Positions 51,737 to 62,712 of a DNA stretch of 64,000 nt are shown here, in pieces. Within the stretch, counting starts at the first letter, position 1, and each line of letters begins with the position of its first letter. A program made the translations under genes and the position numbers. Origin of the DNA: Rutstroemia sp. NJR-2017a BVV2 (lineage: Eukaryota; Ascomycota; Leotiomycetes; Helotiales; Rutstroemiaceae). The stretch is taken from positions 434,001 through 498,000 of the forward strand of contig NJPS01000074.1 in NCBI GenBank assembly GCA_002946415.1. The letters are read 5' to 3'. The notes under the pieces are model-generated. The model worked only from the letters and a program-made list of their open reading frames with translations, had not been told where the DNA came from and ran no database searches.

Positions 51737-53128
51737 GATTATTGTGCGATGAATCTCTTCGTCCGTAGTTTTCCGTGACCAGAAGCCCTGTCATAGTGCA
51801 ATTCGCATGTGATTGACGTGCAGTCTAAGGCTGCGCCATTGGGGGAGAGTATGAAGAGGCGACTTTCCCGCTTGTTCTTCCCTCCCAATCTCAAGTCGAT
51901 TCCCATCAGACATTTGATAACCTGGAGTGCGGGGCAATGACTTGATCAAGGTATGCTGTGCAACATCCAGTTGAGGCGCCATTGCTGGCTGACACGAAAC
52001 GCTGACTCTGGCGGGGGTTGAAAGAAAAGGATGGATGGGAGGATGTGGAAAGATGGCTGACTTTGGCTCGGTTCTGCGATGACTAATCAATTAGCAGTGG
52101 TCTCCAGAGTACCTTGAGCTGTAGCAGCAAATCGTGCTTGGCATATTGCTCGCGAGGTACTGTAGGTAGTGTGATAAGATTTCGAAGCCAGGAACATCAC
52201 CGTTGCCGAAGCCAGCAGCGTACAATCGCCTACGGCACTCCCTTGCTGCCCTCTAATGGAAAACCCCACATTTCGCTGGCATACGGGGCTTGAAAGAAGG
52301 CTAAATTTAGGGAGGGAATATCCCGACGCTGGTTATAGATTTAGAAAAGACGATAACTTACAAATATTAGAAAAATTAATAAGGAACAACCCAATACCTT
52401 TGAAATCCTCCCTCTCTCAGGAGATGGATACAGTAGTCTCAATACCCCGCGCTTTCGTACGCTAAATTTTGAGCTGATCATCTTAACTAGGCCAGCCAAG
52501 TGCTTATAGTCTTCTAGCTCTCGATTATGTTTCAGAGTGTTGACATGCACCTTTATTACCCAGGATAACCGCTCTCTTAATCAAAGCGGAAGGTGTTAGC
52601 AAATAAATTATAAAATATTAGAAAGGGGAAATAGGTACCTTAGACCACGACATAACCACACGGTCGAACTAACCAATAATACCAAGTATATTATATTTCT
52701 ATAATATCGGTGTTTCCAGATATAATACATACTTCTTCACGAAGGTATTAGTGGTTCGTTCATATAAACAAACTAGAGCTCTCAGCATTCCGCCTTCCTT
52801 CCCACATTGTGAGCCGACTAGGTTGAACTTGACACTATAATCATCACTTGGGATGGTTAAGTGCTGTGTTGAGTTAAGTCTGATTCTTTTAAGCTACGGT
52901 TCTGGAGTGGCGATTAAACCAGCTCTCCTGTACTATACGGGACTAACTAATTCTCTGAATGCCCTCATGTAGGCCTAACTATGCCGTACAATTGATTGTT
53001 TCCTATAGTCTCTTCCGAAGTCCATTGAATCCCAGTCCCGACCCACAGAGTAATGCCACTGATGGAGGGCGCGCGGCAAATGACGTTCATATTTCCCTAC
53101 CAACAGCACATTAGTTAAACCCTTAAAA
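51737..53128. other. Intergenic, no gene recognised
   Basis: GC-normal to mixed DNA between the HET pseudogene and the convergent membrane-protein pseudogene. Short frames here (60-99 codons) show no motif or splice support. 52,560-52,740 is more AT-rich. Confidence 0.5.
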
Positions 53129-54342
53129 CTATTTATATGACTTTACCATATCAATTAAGGTGAAGATTCTCTCCCACTTGGGGACTTCACTGGAAAGATC
53201 ATCCATAGGTTCCATACCGAAGCGGCCATATAGACTTCTCGCGCAGTAGGGATTACTACTAGGGGCATAGCGTAGGCGTCCGCAAAAATTCACAAACATT
53301 GTCTACTCAATCCCCTAAGGTGACAACCTACCTTCAAATCCAAGCAGCCACGGCTGAGCCTTCCGAACCTTCCCCATATACAGTTTTGGAATCCTCTGAG
53401 TAAGGGCAAGGAGCAGCAAAAAAGCGATGATAAAAAGTGATATCCCGAGACACTGAAGTTTGCTACAATTCTTGTGTTCAGTCGCAAGCAGAATTGTTCC
53501 GACGAGGACGCCGATAGGAGCAGTGAGCAGTCCTACACGGATCCAACTTCGCCTCCACGTGTTCTTTGTCTGATATCTAATGTGAGGGAAATGTTTCCAC
53601 CGAATAGATATTCCGTGGCACCCATCTAGCACAATACCCTCATCATGGCAAATGCCCACAACTTGGCACAGAGGCTCTATTGCACAGCTTTGCACCTGAA
53701 AAGCCATCCTTCAGATTGAACCATTTTGCGCTCGTTTTCCCTGCTGGCTGCTGACCCATAAAAGCCATTCGTTCGATGATCTTATCACCATCTTGAACAA
53801 GAAAGAGTCGAGCTAATACCTGGAAATCAGAGTCCGAAGGATCCATACGCGAACGTTTGCTAATAAGTGTCATGAGCGCGTAGGCCATATCCACTCTCTG
53901 AATTCAACTCTCCCCCAGTATGATAATCTGCGTCATAGTAGACTCCTGCAACTTGGGTGTGTGCGTTCGTATCCCCATTTAGCAAATTAAGGATATATTT
54001 TGGATACTTGAACGACTGGCGGATGACTGCAGGGTACCGTGAGGGTATGTCTAAACTTCCTAGGTTTGATGGCCATATCGCATACACCAGGACAATCGGC
54101 CTTATAAATGACTTCGCCAGAACCCGAAATATACACCCGTATTTGCTCTGTTCGTCTGATGCAGCCCAAGATGTAAAGAGCGGTATTGTGTGAGGATCAC
54201 CCGCAACATATGTCCTTCTCCACTCTCCTTGAGGCTGGGCGCCAGGAGCAGCCTGGACGCCAAATAGATGACTTTTCCCCGGACGAGGAACTGATATATC
54301 GCAATAGGTCATCTGGACGCCAGGTCTCTGTGAAAAGTGCAT
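53129..54342 (-). pseudogene. Decayed membrane protein of a HET-associated fungal family
   Basis: Consecutive minus-strand blocks read as one protein: DPHTIPLFTSWAA, FIRPIVLVYAIWP, ILNLLNGDTNAHTQVAGVYY, then LARLFLVQDGDKIIERM, LCNRASVPSCGHLP, two hydrophobic segments, IPKLYMGKVRKAQPWLLGFEG, and finally GRLRYAPSSNPYCARS. From memory this order matches an uncharacterised fungal protein often seen near HET genes. The reading frame shifts near 53,885 (with loss of a few residues) and near 53,650, and in-frame TAG codons lie at 53,315 and 53,303, each one C-to-T change from CAG. Sequence up to about 54,497 may belong to the N-terminus in other frames. The gene is non-functional as it stands. Confidence 0.65.
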
Positions 54343-54886
54343 CTATGTGACTGTGCACCGGGGATGATTCCAGGGCCCAGTCTTTGTTGACATCTATTGA
54401 AGCTGGAGTGCGATAGAAATGGCCTTTGAAGAGTTTTCTCCAGCCATTCTAATACTGTCTTGTGTATGCAACTGGCGATAGATGCTCCACTATTCAACTG
54501 ACCGCTCCATCAAAAAACCCAACTTTAGAGGCTCTTGTGAAGTTTAGTTATTCGAAAAGACTTCCCCGAAGGCTGAAGTGAACGGATAAGGAATCAATGT
54601 TCTAGAGGCTGCAGCAAAGCTTTTTCTCACATAATGTGAATTTGACACAAGCGTGGCGGCGTTGAACCACCGAGATGAAGATTCTCACTTCTCAGTTGGG
54701 GTCTATTCTATTTATGAAATTGTATTTCTGAAGCTGAAAAATTGAATATAAATATAGATCTGATTTTAGAATCAATAATTGTGAAACCAACTGATAATCA
54801 TATAAAGTTCCTTTCACAAATTTCACAATCCAATAAATAGCTTCAAAAATATAAAATTTATGTTTGGTGAAACAAACCGAAAATAT
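54343..54886. other. Intergenic / possible remnant of pseudogene N-terminus
   Basis: A minus-strand frame at 54,309-54,497 is compatible with an upstream piece of the decayed membrane-protein gene but shows no identifiable motif. 54,700-54,880 is AT-rich. Confidence 0.35.
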
Positions 54887-54958
54887 TGACCTACGCAGGG
54901 ATCGAACCTGCAATCTCTTGATTCGTAGTCAAGCGCCTTGCCATTTGGCCAGCAGGCC
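54887..54958 (-). tRNA. tRNA-Arg (anticodon ACG)
   Basis: On the minus strand a full cloverleaf folds: acceptor GGCCTGC with GTAGGTC (two G-U pairs), D arm, anticodon stem CTTGA/TCAAG with loop CTACGAA (anticodon ACG, read ICG), T arm GCAGG-TTCGATC-CCTGC, and discriminator A. No intron. It decodes CGU, CGC and CGA codons in cytoplasmic translation. A T-rich stretch lies downstream. Confidence 0.95.
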
Positions 54959-56380
54959 AAAGTATCTTATGGTACTTAGTTTGATGTTATACTGGCATTA
55001 TTTTCTTATATCAAACGTATTTTTCTTTGCCCATCGTTTTACGGCCCGCGAAATAGTTTGGGCGGGTTCCGCAGAGAAAATTTGTTAGCTGGTGGGGCGG
55101 GATTTCGAATCTGCTATACAGTATATTAAGCGAACATACCCCTTCTTCAGCTACCCATAGCTAGATGGTGGTTGATCCATTCCTACGACTACTTAGCCAG
55201 TTGATTCAACGACGGCATAATGGTCTGTTTTTAACACTATGAAATGACCAAGTGGGACGACTTGTCGTTTGCACCTCCTTCTACTACCTATATCCTACTT
55301 CTCTCCACTAGCTACACCCGGGGCAAGAACACTGGCACCAAGCAGCAATATACTATAAAGAACTTTGTGTGTTGGTAGACTCGTTGACCACACCACTCTA
55401 AAGTATACTGATCGTTGTTCTCGTACATCAGTCTGTTTTTTTCCGGCTAACGATGAAATGCTTCAAGAGTTTTCCTTTTCCATCTGTTTTTGCTTCATAT
55501 CTGCTGCATTGTCAAAAACGGTCAGGTCACCTTTAGGGTAAGGTTAATCGTTATTGTAAACGAAGGATATGTGTATGAAATGAATGCAAGAACCTCAATT
55601 TTTGTGTTTAAAACATTGGCATATGATCCTCCATAATAGTATGTGATATAGTGGTGCAATGTCGGCCTTATCCTCCAACTGCAAACTTACTCCCATTTAG
55701 ACGATGTTTTGCCGTATACCAACATGGTCGCCGCCGAAGTTTTGCCCTTCGTCGGTAATTTCGCCGATATACATCTCGTTTGGAAAGCGAACCAGGTGCT
55801 GAGATTCTTCATTCTGGTAGGTATATACACTATTCCAAGGGTCATCGGAACCTCCTTGCAAAGTCTGTTGATGTTGGAAAACTTGTAGTATACCACCATT
55901 TCATCCATCCTTAGAAGAATTTCTCCGATCTCCAGCCTTCAGCAAAATCGTCATGGCTTCCTTACAAAAGCTCATGAGGTTTAGGTCCCAAAATTCAAAG
56001 AACCATGGGAACATGGGAAACGTATTGACGATTTAGGAGATGAGGGATTTACTACTTCGCGACATCAAAAACATGAGATGCGGTCAACGAGAAGAAGTGA
56101 TGAATATCGACATCATTGATCAGACTTCTACATTTAAGATACGAAAGAATATATACCACTGAACCCTGTGCTTTTGGTTGGTTGCTAAATGAGCCCATTA
56201 AAATGCCGCAGATATAAGACCAGTATGATTAATGATCAGGTAGAGCACATTGTAAAGTTTTACAAGGCGGGTGAAGTTTTACAGCTCCGGTAAAGCTAGA
56301 GAACCATAAGTTTGAGCACTGAGTGGGTAAACTGTCTCTCTCACGAAGTCGGTAATTCTCATGGTGCACTTTGTTGAAAC
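54959..56380. other. Intergenic, one weak coding-like remnant
   Basis: No confident gene. On the minus strand from ATG 55,954 a frame with stops at 55,901 (TGA) and 55,697 (TAA) reads a 67-codon segment including DPWNSVYTYQNEE and GEITDEGQNFGGD. The composition looks protein-like but matches no family I know. A competing frame at 55,687-55,908 is less convincing. Confidence 0.35.
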
Positions 56381-56444
56381 TACTTTAGTGGGGTAGGTGG
56401 GCTTATACCCACCACCTTAAAACTAGACGTCATAGTGATCGATT

Positions 56445-56532
56445 AGGCTCATACAGCCTATGTTTCAGGCTTACAGAGCCTATACTTTAAGCTTACAGGG
56501 CCTATATTTCAGGCTTATAAAGCCTATAGAAT
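56445..56532. repeat. 22-bp tandem repeat array, four units, each an inverted repeat
   Basis: Four contiguous 22-bp units start at 56,445, 56,467, 56,489 and 56,511. Each contains AGGCT (or AAGCT) then a 5-base spacer then AGCCT, GGCCT or a close variant, so each can form a small hairpin. The array is followed by two AATAGGCCT-type motifs and preceded by a GGTGGG/CCCACC inverted repeat at about 56,397-56,414. Confidence 0.85.
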
Positions 56533-56561
56533 AGGCCTAAGGTAATAGGCCTGGAAATACC

Positions 56562-56756
56562 TATAAATATAGCTAGTCCTTCTTACTATAGATAGTCTAT
56601 TAGTTTAATCAAGTTAAGTATTCAGTACCTTCTTATTAAGTCTTTTAAAGTCCTTATTTACCCGCTATGCCTCTATACGTGCCTGTACAAGACACTTCAA
56701 TATCAAAAGACAAACGAGACAAACGAGAGAAGAAGAGAGCAGGGCTGCAGGAAAAT
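56562..56756 (+). promoter_or_regulatory. Promoter-like block with TATA box and a 30-codon first-exon-like frame
   Basis: TATAAATA at 56,562-56,569 is followed about 100 bp later by ATG at 56,667. That opens a 30-codon basic frame (starting MPLYVPVQ, with KDKRDKREKKR inside) ending exactly at a GTAAGT-type donor at 56,757. I cannot find a matching downstream exon before OST3, which lies on the other strand. It may be the 5' end of a truncated element. Confidence 0.3.
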
Positions 56757-57321
56757 GTAAGTTTTTACATAATTGGAAAGCCCGACGACTAGAATATCCT
56801 CCGATAACGTCCAGCGGTCACTTTTGTCATCCCTAGAAACTTCTCCGCACTTGCTCCAAGTATCAAGATGCAACAATATGAGGAAACTTTACCCAGACAG
56901 TAGATCGATACTCTAGGACTGACTACTGCCAAATTGCATGCTGAAATGTATGTAGCCACATTCCTGGAGACCTGAGCCAACTCCCTGAAACTTTCTTTCG
57001 TTTCGATGTTATTTATGAAAAAAGGCATCCAACTGAATTACAAGGGATACCAAATAGCAGTATTTTAGGACAGCGACTTTAACTGAAGCACCGAGATTGT
57101 TGAAAGCAAGTGTCGAAAAGGATAGTAGTAGCTCAGAAGCATCTCAATAGTATAAAATTCCAGTTTTTCAAGACGTTAACACTGCTGGTAGACCAGTACA
57201 CTAGACCCACAAAGATATAGTTGCTTTTTTCTATGTCATCCGCTCCACACGCTGGAGTATTTGTTATTGTACATGTATATCCTCCAGCTGCCTGGCTAGA
57301 TGTTTGTTTGGGTCAAACCAT
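56757..57321. other. Intergenic, downstream side of OST3
   Basis: Presumably contains the OST3 3' UTR. A 79-codon minus-strand frame at 56,789-57,028 has no recognisable motif. Confidence 0.4.
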
Positions 57322-58431
57322 TCAGCTGAAAGGTGGTAGCCAAAATGGGTATCCGCCGTTCTTGATCCGGAAGACACTTAGTAGGAAGCCGTACATGAGG
57401 AAAATAACTCCACCCCAAATAAGAACGGCAACCTGCTGCATTTTGGGATCCGCAATACGAGGAACCTTAAGGGCCAAGGAGATGGTTGCAAAAGACAAAA
57501 GGCCATCTAAAATTCCGTGTTAGTATCGGTACAAAGAAGACAGGCAGAAATATCATATTGAGAAGGCTTACACATAGCTGCAATAATCTGTGTCTCCAAG
57601 CCATACTGATTGGAGAAACCGCCAGCAAAGTAGCTGACGCCCCCACGTCCATCACCAGCAACGTAAGGCACCTTTCGAATGTGATTGAACATGTGGCCGC
57701 TAGTGAACAGAAGAATAGCGATCAAGCTGATGGCAGCCCAGACGTTACGATTTTGAACAATTGGAAGAATATATGGCCAGGCAACACTCAAAAAAGTAAT
57801 TGCTCCAAGAATAGAAGTGGTGACAGCAATGCTACGAACCCAATTGATTGGACGGTGCACAGGAGGATGTGGTCGGTCGGGGAGATGTCGTGCTATCCAA
57901 GAATGGACTTGCTCAGCTGTTTGCGAACCGCTGGTGAAATCATATCTTATGGGACCTGAGTTTGTCGAAGCATGAGGTCCAGTTGTGGGCAAGTAAAGGA
58001 AAAGGACAGGTGCCGTTTGGAGGCCGAGCTATCAATGGTCAGTTGGGAATGATATATCGTTCTGACAGTGCCAAACATACGGATTGAAAGGTGCCTTTGC
58101 CATCCATGAAATCAAGAGTTCCATAGAGTAAACGAGACTCTCCTTGCTTGTCACCTTTGACCCAACTTTTCGATAAGAGATCCCATTCCGGTTGGAATTC
58201 TCGACATAGCTGACACCCAAATCTATTTTCTAACGCTGTCAACAGCACAGCGACAGTGTAATCTCGCGGTGCGCTGGTCAATTTGTCAAAGATGCTATCA
58301 TCAAGCTTCAATGGTGTCGATGTAAGTGATTTTGTGTGAAATCGCTCGAATGTATCTACCGCCGGCTTCTTCGTTGCCCCAAGAGCCGCAATGGGTAGTA
58401 AGGACACTATCAATGCCTTGAGAAAATGCAT
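57322..58431 (-). CDS. ost3: Oligosaccharyltransferase subunit OST3/OST6
   Basis: Three exons: 58,081-58,431, 57,572-58,028 and 57,322-57,506, joined by GT-AG introns of 52 and 65 bp, giving 330 residues. An N-terminal signal peptide (about residues 1-18) is followed by a thioredoxin-like lumenal domain with the CQLC (CxxC) redox motif at 73-76. Four transmembrane helices fill the C-terminal half (segments beginning SIAVTTSILG, VWAAISLIAI, IIAAMYGLLS and VAVLIWGGVI). In the ER membrane the OST complex transfers glycan to Asn; OST3/OST6 uses its CxxC to hold nearby cysteines and slow folding at acceptor sites. Length and topology are normal for the family. It is divergently arranged with the coiled-coil gene across about 450 bp. 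Confidence 0.95.
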
Positions 58432-58883
58432 TTCTAAAAATCCAAGGCTGAATTGCCGTTGTAGGAAATATGGGATGCCGTAGGTCTTCGCAGATTCTGG
58501 TTTAACTGCTAATAGCAGTCGTGCTTCATGAAACAGAGTGAAGCTTCAAGAATTGAAGATGTTGAAGAGCTCCCGAACTTACGAAGCTCTCTCGAAGCGT
58601 GTCCTCAATTCAAGCGGCAAGTGCCATGTTACTTTGCGGGGGATTACGAAATCCTTTTAAACACACGCCCAAACCGGATAGGTAAACCGGAATCAAGGCT
58701 GGTCGGCACAGCAACGCACGTGGCTCTAGGGAGTCGTTTGTTGATATTCGAGCGTGAGACGAGAGTTTTGGTCACTTTCATTCACCTAGGATAATCCGCA
58801 TACTTTGAACTTCCATTATCAATCCGTTTTGCTTGTATTAATTAATACGAGTTAGTTGAGTCGTCTGACTTCTCTACCCTAAT
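58432..58883. promoter_or_regulatory. Divergent intergenic region between OST3 and the coiled-coil gene
   Basis: 452 bp that must carry both promoters. It contains an 88-codon plus-strand frame (58,528-58,794) without any motif, which I regard as chance. Within 58,600-58,760 there are several GC-rich blocks, but no element is assigned. Confidence 0.5.
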
Positions 58884-60978
58884 ATGGACCCAACACTGTC
58901 ATATAACGATGATGAGTACATCGAAAGCGTAAGTTTAGAATTGTTTGCCGTTCATGTTTACTGCTAATACATGTCGTACAGCGATTAATGAAGTCCCAAT
59001 GTCTTGAAATGGCGTATCAAGAATCGCTTCAAAATGCAGAACTCATTGTTAAAGACGAAACAAGTCGACGACTGAGACTTCGAATTATCTTACTAGAAAA
59101 CGAAAACGACGAGATGCATCTGCAACTAGCATCAGGTGAAGATCGAATCGATGGACTAGAAGAGGAGAATGAGGATTTGCGTGCGCAGCTGGACCATGCT
59201 CGCGAAGATTTCAACAGAATGGAATCGGAATTAAGAGTACAAGGGAGGGATCTCAAGAATGTGAAGGTAAACCATTTGTGACAGTGAGCCGTATTCAGTT
59301 GCTGATTAGATTCATGTAGGCAGAATTGGAGTCGATGAGTGGCGTTTCGATAGACTCAACAAAGATCCTTACAGAGAAACTGGCATTAAGTCGGGAGCTT
59401 GCTGTTCTGAAACCAGAGTTGGAGCATTTACGTTCTCAGCTCGCTCATCAGCAATCGATTATTGCAGAGAAATTAGCATTGCAGCGGCAAGTTAGCACAT
59501 TGGAGGTAGAACTCGAGACCGAGCGACGAGCATTAGCCCGAGCGAACCAAAAGAACAACGACCACACGAAAGAGACCGAGTTACAGCAGCAGGTGGAGGC
59601 TTTAAACGGAGAACTTTCATCTGAAAAGCAGAGCAAGGAAAAAGCTAAGAAGGAATCTGAAAAAGAGTTTGCGAACCTCCAGAAAGACTATGCACGGGAG
59701 AAACGAGAAGCCGAGAAGGCGCGCAGAGATTTAGAAAAGGAACTCGAGACTCTTCGAAAAGAGCTTACAGATACCAAACGCGACAGTGAAAGGAGTCACC
59801 GAACCACCGAAGAGGAATTGGATACCTTACGGAATGAGCTCGCGTGTATCAAACGTGAGAATGCTAAGGGTCAGAAGGATGTTGAAGAAGACTCCGAAAA
59901 CTTACGAAAAGAGTTTACGCAAACGAAGAAAGAGATAGAAAAAGCCCATAGAGCCACCCAGAAGGAGTTAGACAACGCTCAATCTCTAGTAGAAGCTCTC
60001 GAAAGCAAGGTTGAGCAGCTGCGAACAAAGTTGCGCGCCGCGAAAGACCAATTGAAGGAAGTCCATGCAGAGTTGAGCGAAGCACGCATTACGGCAACTA
60101 AAGTTCCCTTGGTCCCGAATGAAGCAGTGGTTTTGTCACAAAAACCAAGCAAGAGACCTGCAAAAGAGATGAGCACGGACATTACCATTGGTACTCCGGA
60201 TGGTGTTGCTGGCCGAGGGAAGCGTGTAGCGGCAAAGCGAGGCAGGATTGACCAGTCAATCTTGGGAGAAAAGTCGATGTTTTCCATTACCCCCTATTTA
60301 AACAAGACTATTAATATGGCTCCGGACTCCCCAGGAAGTCAAAAGTCGAATGACGGTAATCCTGACAAGGAAGCCACCGTGGAACCACGCAATGACAAGG
60401 AAGAATCTACGCATGATGAAGCACCGCCAAAAACACACGAAGAGAAGCCAGTATCGTCCGTACAAGAAGCGAAGACTAAGCCTAAGGTACGAAGAAAGTT
60501 GACGGAAAAATTGGCTGCCGAGAAGAAAGTGTTGAGTGAAGCCAAGGGCACGACGAAGAACAAAAAATCTGCCATTTCAAAGACCAAGGCACATACTACA
60601 TTGGAAAAAGTCACGGAAGAAGAAGACGAAGTTGAGAATGAGCCACCGCAGGAGACTGACAAGGACATTGTAGAGGAGCAAGAAACTATCAAAGCTAGCA
60701 AGAGCAAATCTAAGCCTGCTGCGGAGGAGGAGCCCGAACAGAAGAAGAAGAAGCGCAAAATCTTGGGAGCCGGTAAAACGCTCTTCGATGACGAGGACGG
60801 GGAAGCACCCAAAAAGCCAGTCAAGGTATCCCTTGGTGCGCCTAGACTACTGGGTAAAGGTGGTCTTGTAGGACCCAAAGGAGGCTTGAAGGGAGGACTA
60901 GGGGCTGCGAGTGGATTCGGAGACTTCTCGCCATTGAAGAAGGATCGAAGAGGCGCTGGAGCAAGCTTTTTGGTTTAA
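58884..60978 (+). CDS. Long coiled-coil protein with basic, low-complexity C-terminus
   Basis: Three exons: 58,884-58,928, 58,982-59,266 and 59,320-60,978, introns of 53 bp each, 662 residues. An acidic start (MDPTLSYNDDEY) leads into continuous heptad-like coiled coil up to about residue 360. It includes three consecutive 25-residue repeats starting ELETLRKEL, ELDTLRNEL and DSENLRKEF (59,736-59,960). The second half is K/E/P-rich and probably disordered, with a KRGRID basic block, then KKKKRKILGAGKTLFDD, Gly/Lys repeats and SPLKKDRRGAG near the end. The basic clusters suggest a nuclear protein. Similar architecture occurs in fungal spindle-pole or kinetochore-associated coiled-coil proteins, but I do not recognise it firmly and give no name. 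It ends in TAA. Confidence 0.85.
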
Positions 60979-61422
60979 ACTTTCGAATATAGCAGCGGGT
61001 AGCTTCAGGGCATCTTCCAAAGTCATGGGGCGTTTAGGATATTGCAAGGGAACCACGGTGGCGGACTTACAGTTCTGCTCTTTATGTGTAAACGAATTAC
61101 AGAATTAGCAACACACCTTATCTGTTTGCAAAGCTTTACTCTACTATATGTTAACTGGTTTATATATAGGTTGAGGATAAGTTACACTAGGTAGGAGACG
61201 TAAGTTTTCTTGGTAATCGTCTGTGTCCATAAATATACTTAGTATACGGTTTTCTGTAGAAACATGTAATCGATATCACAGACGATAATGTATATCAAGC
61301 CTCCTACGAATCGTGTGTAGGACGGGGTATTTCCATTTAGCGAAAAACCGAAGCACATAAAAATTGGTCAGCCACCAAGGCTCTGAAAACATCTACACGA
61401 AGTTCTTCGCACCAGCAACCAT
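60979..61422. other. Intergenic between coiled-coil gene and MRM2
   Basis: Holds the 3' UTR of the coiled-coil gene and the MRM2 promoter. A frame opening at 61,364 overlaps MRM2 exon 1 in another frame and is a shadow. Nothing else seen. Confidence 0.5.
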
Positions 61423-62712
61423 ATGCTGTTACAGCGATCAGCGCTCACAGTCTTCTCTGTCAGGCTTTCGAGCGCGTTCACTTCTACAGTATGCGCCCCA
61501 AATAAAGCCCGTTTCCCATGCACAATTGCACGAGATTGTATTTCCCAACCTCGGCGCTCAGCCTCGTCCTCGTCGACGAGATGGAAAACCAGACAGGGAA
61601 GGGATTTGTTTGCAAAAGAAGCCAGAGTTCAAGGATTGAAAAGTAGAGCTGCGTTCAAGTTACTTGAGGTATTTGGTTTATGCATTTGATTTAAAATATT
61701 GGTGCTAGTGCTGAAAGACGCTTCGCAGATTGATTCTAAGTACAAAATTTTTAAGAAGGGTCAAACAGTCGTTGATCTGGTGAGGACCCAATTCTTCTGA
61801 AGATTTCAAGACGAATGGAATACTGATATATCCGCCAGGGCTATGCTCCTGGAAGCTGGTCGCAAGTAAGTGATATTGAGCTCTCCATAAATGCTATTTG
61901 CATTTAGCTCACACGAATCACTTCTAGGTAGCTGTCGATCGTACAAAGCCGCAAGGTCGTATTATCGGCATCGATATAATCCCCGCGCAGCCTCCCAAAG
62001 GTGTATCTACGATACAAGGCAATTTCCTCTCTATAGGCGTACAAGAAGAAGTGAAGCGATTCCTGCTCGACCCGAACCGGGGCCGTCCAATAAAATCCAT
62101 GTTTGACGAAGACTCCGAGGTAGCTCTCGCTGCGGAATTAAGTTACATCGAGCTCGAGAGACATGCCGATGACACGCATCTGCCCCAGGGAAAGAAAGCG
62201 CGAGAAGAGCAAGAACAAGGCAGAATGGTCGATGTGGTATTAAGTGATATGTCCGCACCCTGGGATCAGACCACCGGATTTTGGAAGAGGAGTTTGAGTG
62301 ACCCGTATATTAGGATGATGAACACCACCGGAATTAAATTTTCAGATCACGCTGGAAGTATGGTATGTTGTCTCTTTGCTAGCAGGCGAGCATTTTGAGG
62401 TTAATTTCATGGATTTGTGGGTAGGACCTCTGCGCCGCAGCATTGCGATTTGCGTTCGATACGCTGAAAACGGGGGGACATTTTGTCTGTAAGTTTTACC
62501 AGGGCGCGGAGGACAAGCAGCTCGAGAAACAGCTACGGCGGATGTTTGGGTCAGTGCACAGAGAAAAGCCAGAATCTTCAAGAAGTGTGAGTACTCCTAT
62601 TTATACCGACTTTTGGACATCTACTTACTATGCTGATTAGGAGTCGAAAGAAGCTTACTTCGTAGCTTTGAGGCGGAAGGATAATGTGAAGGTGGAAGAT
62701 ATGGGCTTTTGA
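61423..62712 (+). CDS. mrm2: Mitochondrial 21S rRNA 2'-O-methyltransferase (FtsJ/RrmJ family)
   Basis: Six exons: 61,423-61,668, 61,729-61,779, 61,839-61,865, 61,928-62,362, 62,425-62,586 and 62,641-62,712, all with GT-AG introns of 54-62 bp; 330 residues. The N-terminus is rich in Arg and Ser, as expected for a mitochondrial targeting signal. The SAM-binding loop VVDLGYAPGSWSQ spans three exons. The FtsJ catalytic tetrad K-D-K-E is complete: K79 (AAFKL), D215 (LSDMSAPWD), K276 (VCKFYQG) and E311 (SKEAYFVA). A family-typical insertion (about 150-205) separates the core from the catalytic Asp. The enzyme methylates a uridine in the peptidyl-transferase centre of the large mitochondrial rRNA. 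Convergent with eL18. Confidence 0.93.

Noticed and set aside
49652..53320. UAG read as an amino acid (recoding), since intact genes here end only in TAA or TGA
   Set aside because: The sample of seven intact stops is too small, premature TGA and TAA also occur, and the membrane-protein pseudogene has frameshifts as well. Mutation explains the data more simply.
54864..55088. 74-codon plus-strand frame over the tRNA
   Set aside because: It reads through the antisense of tRNA-Arg; the cloverleaf explains the sequence.
58528..58794. 88-codon plus-strand frame in the OST3/coiled-coil divergent region
   Set aside because: It fills most of a 452-bp promoter interval, has no motif and no splice or composition support.
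60339..60878. 179-codon minus-strand frame rich in Ser and Phe
   Set aside because: Antisense shadow of the Lys/Glu-rich coding sequence of the coiled-coil gene.
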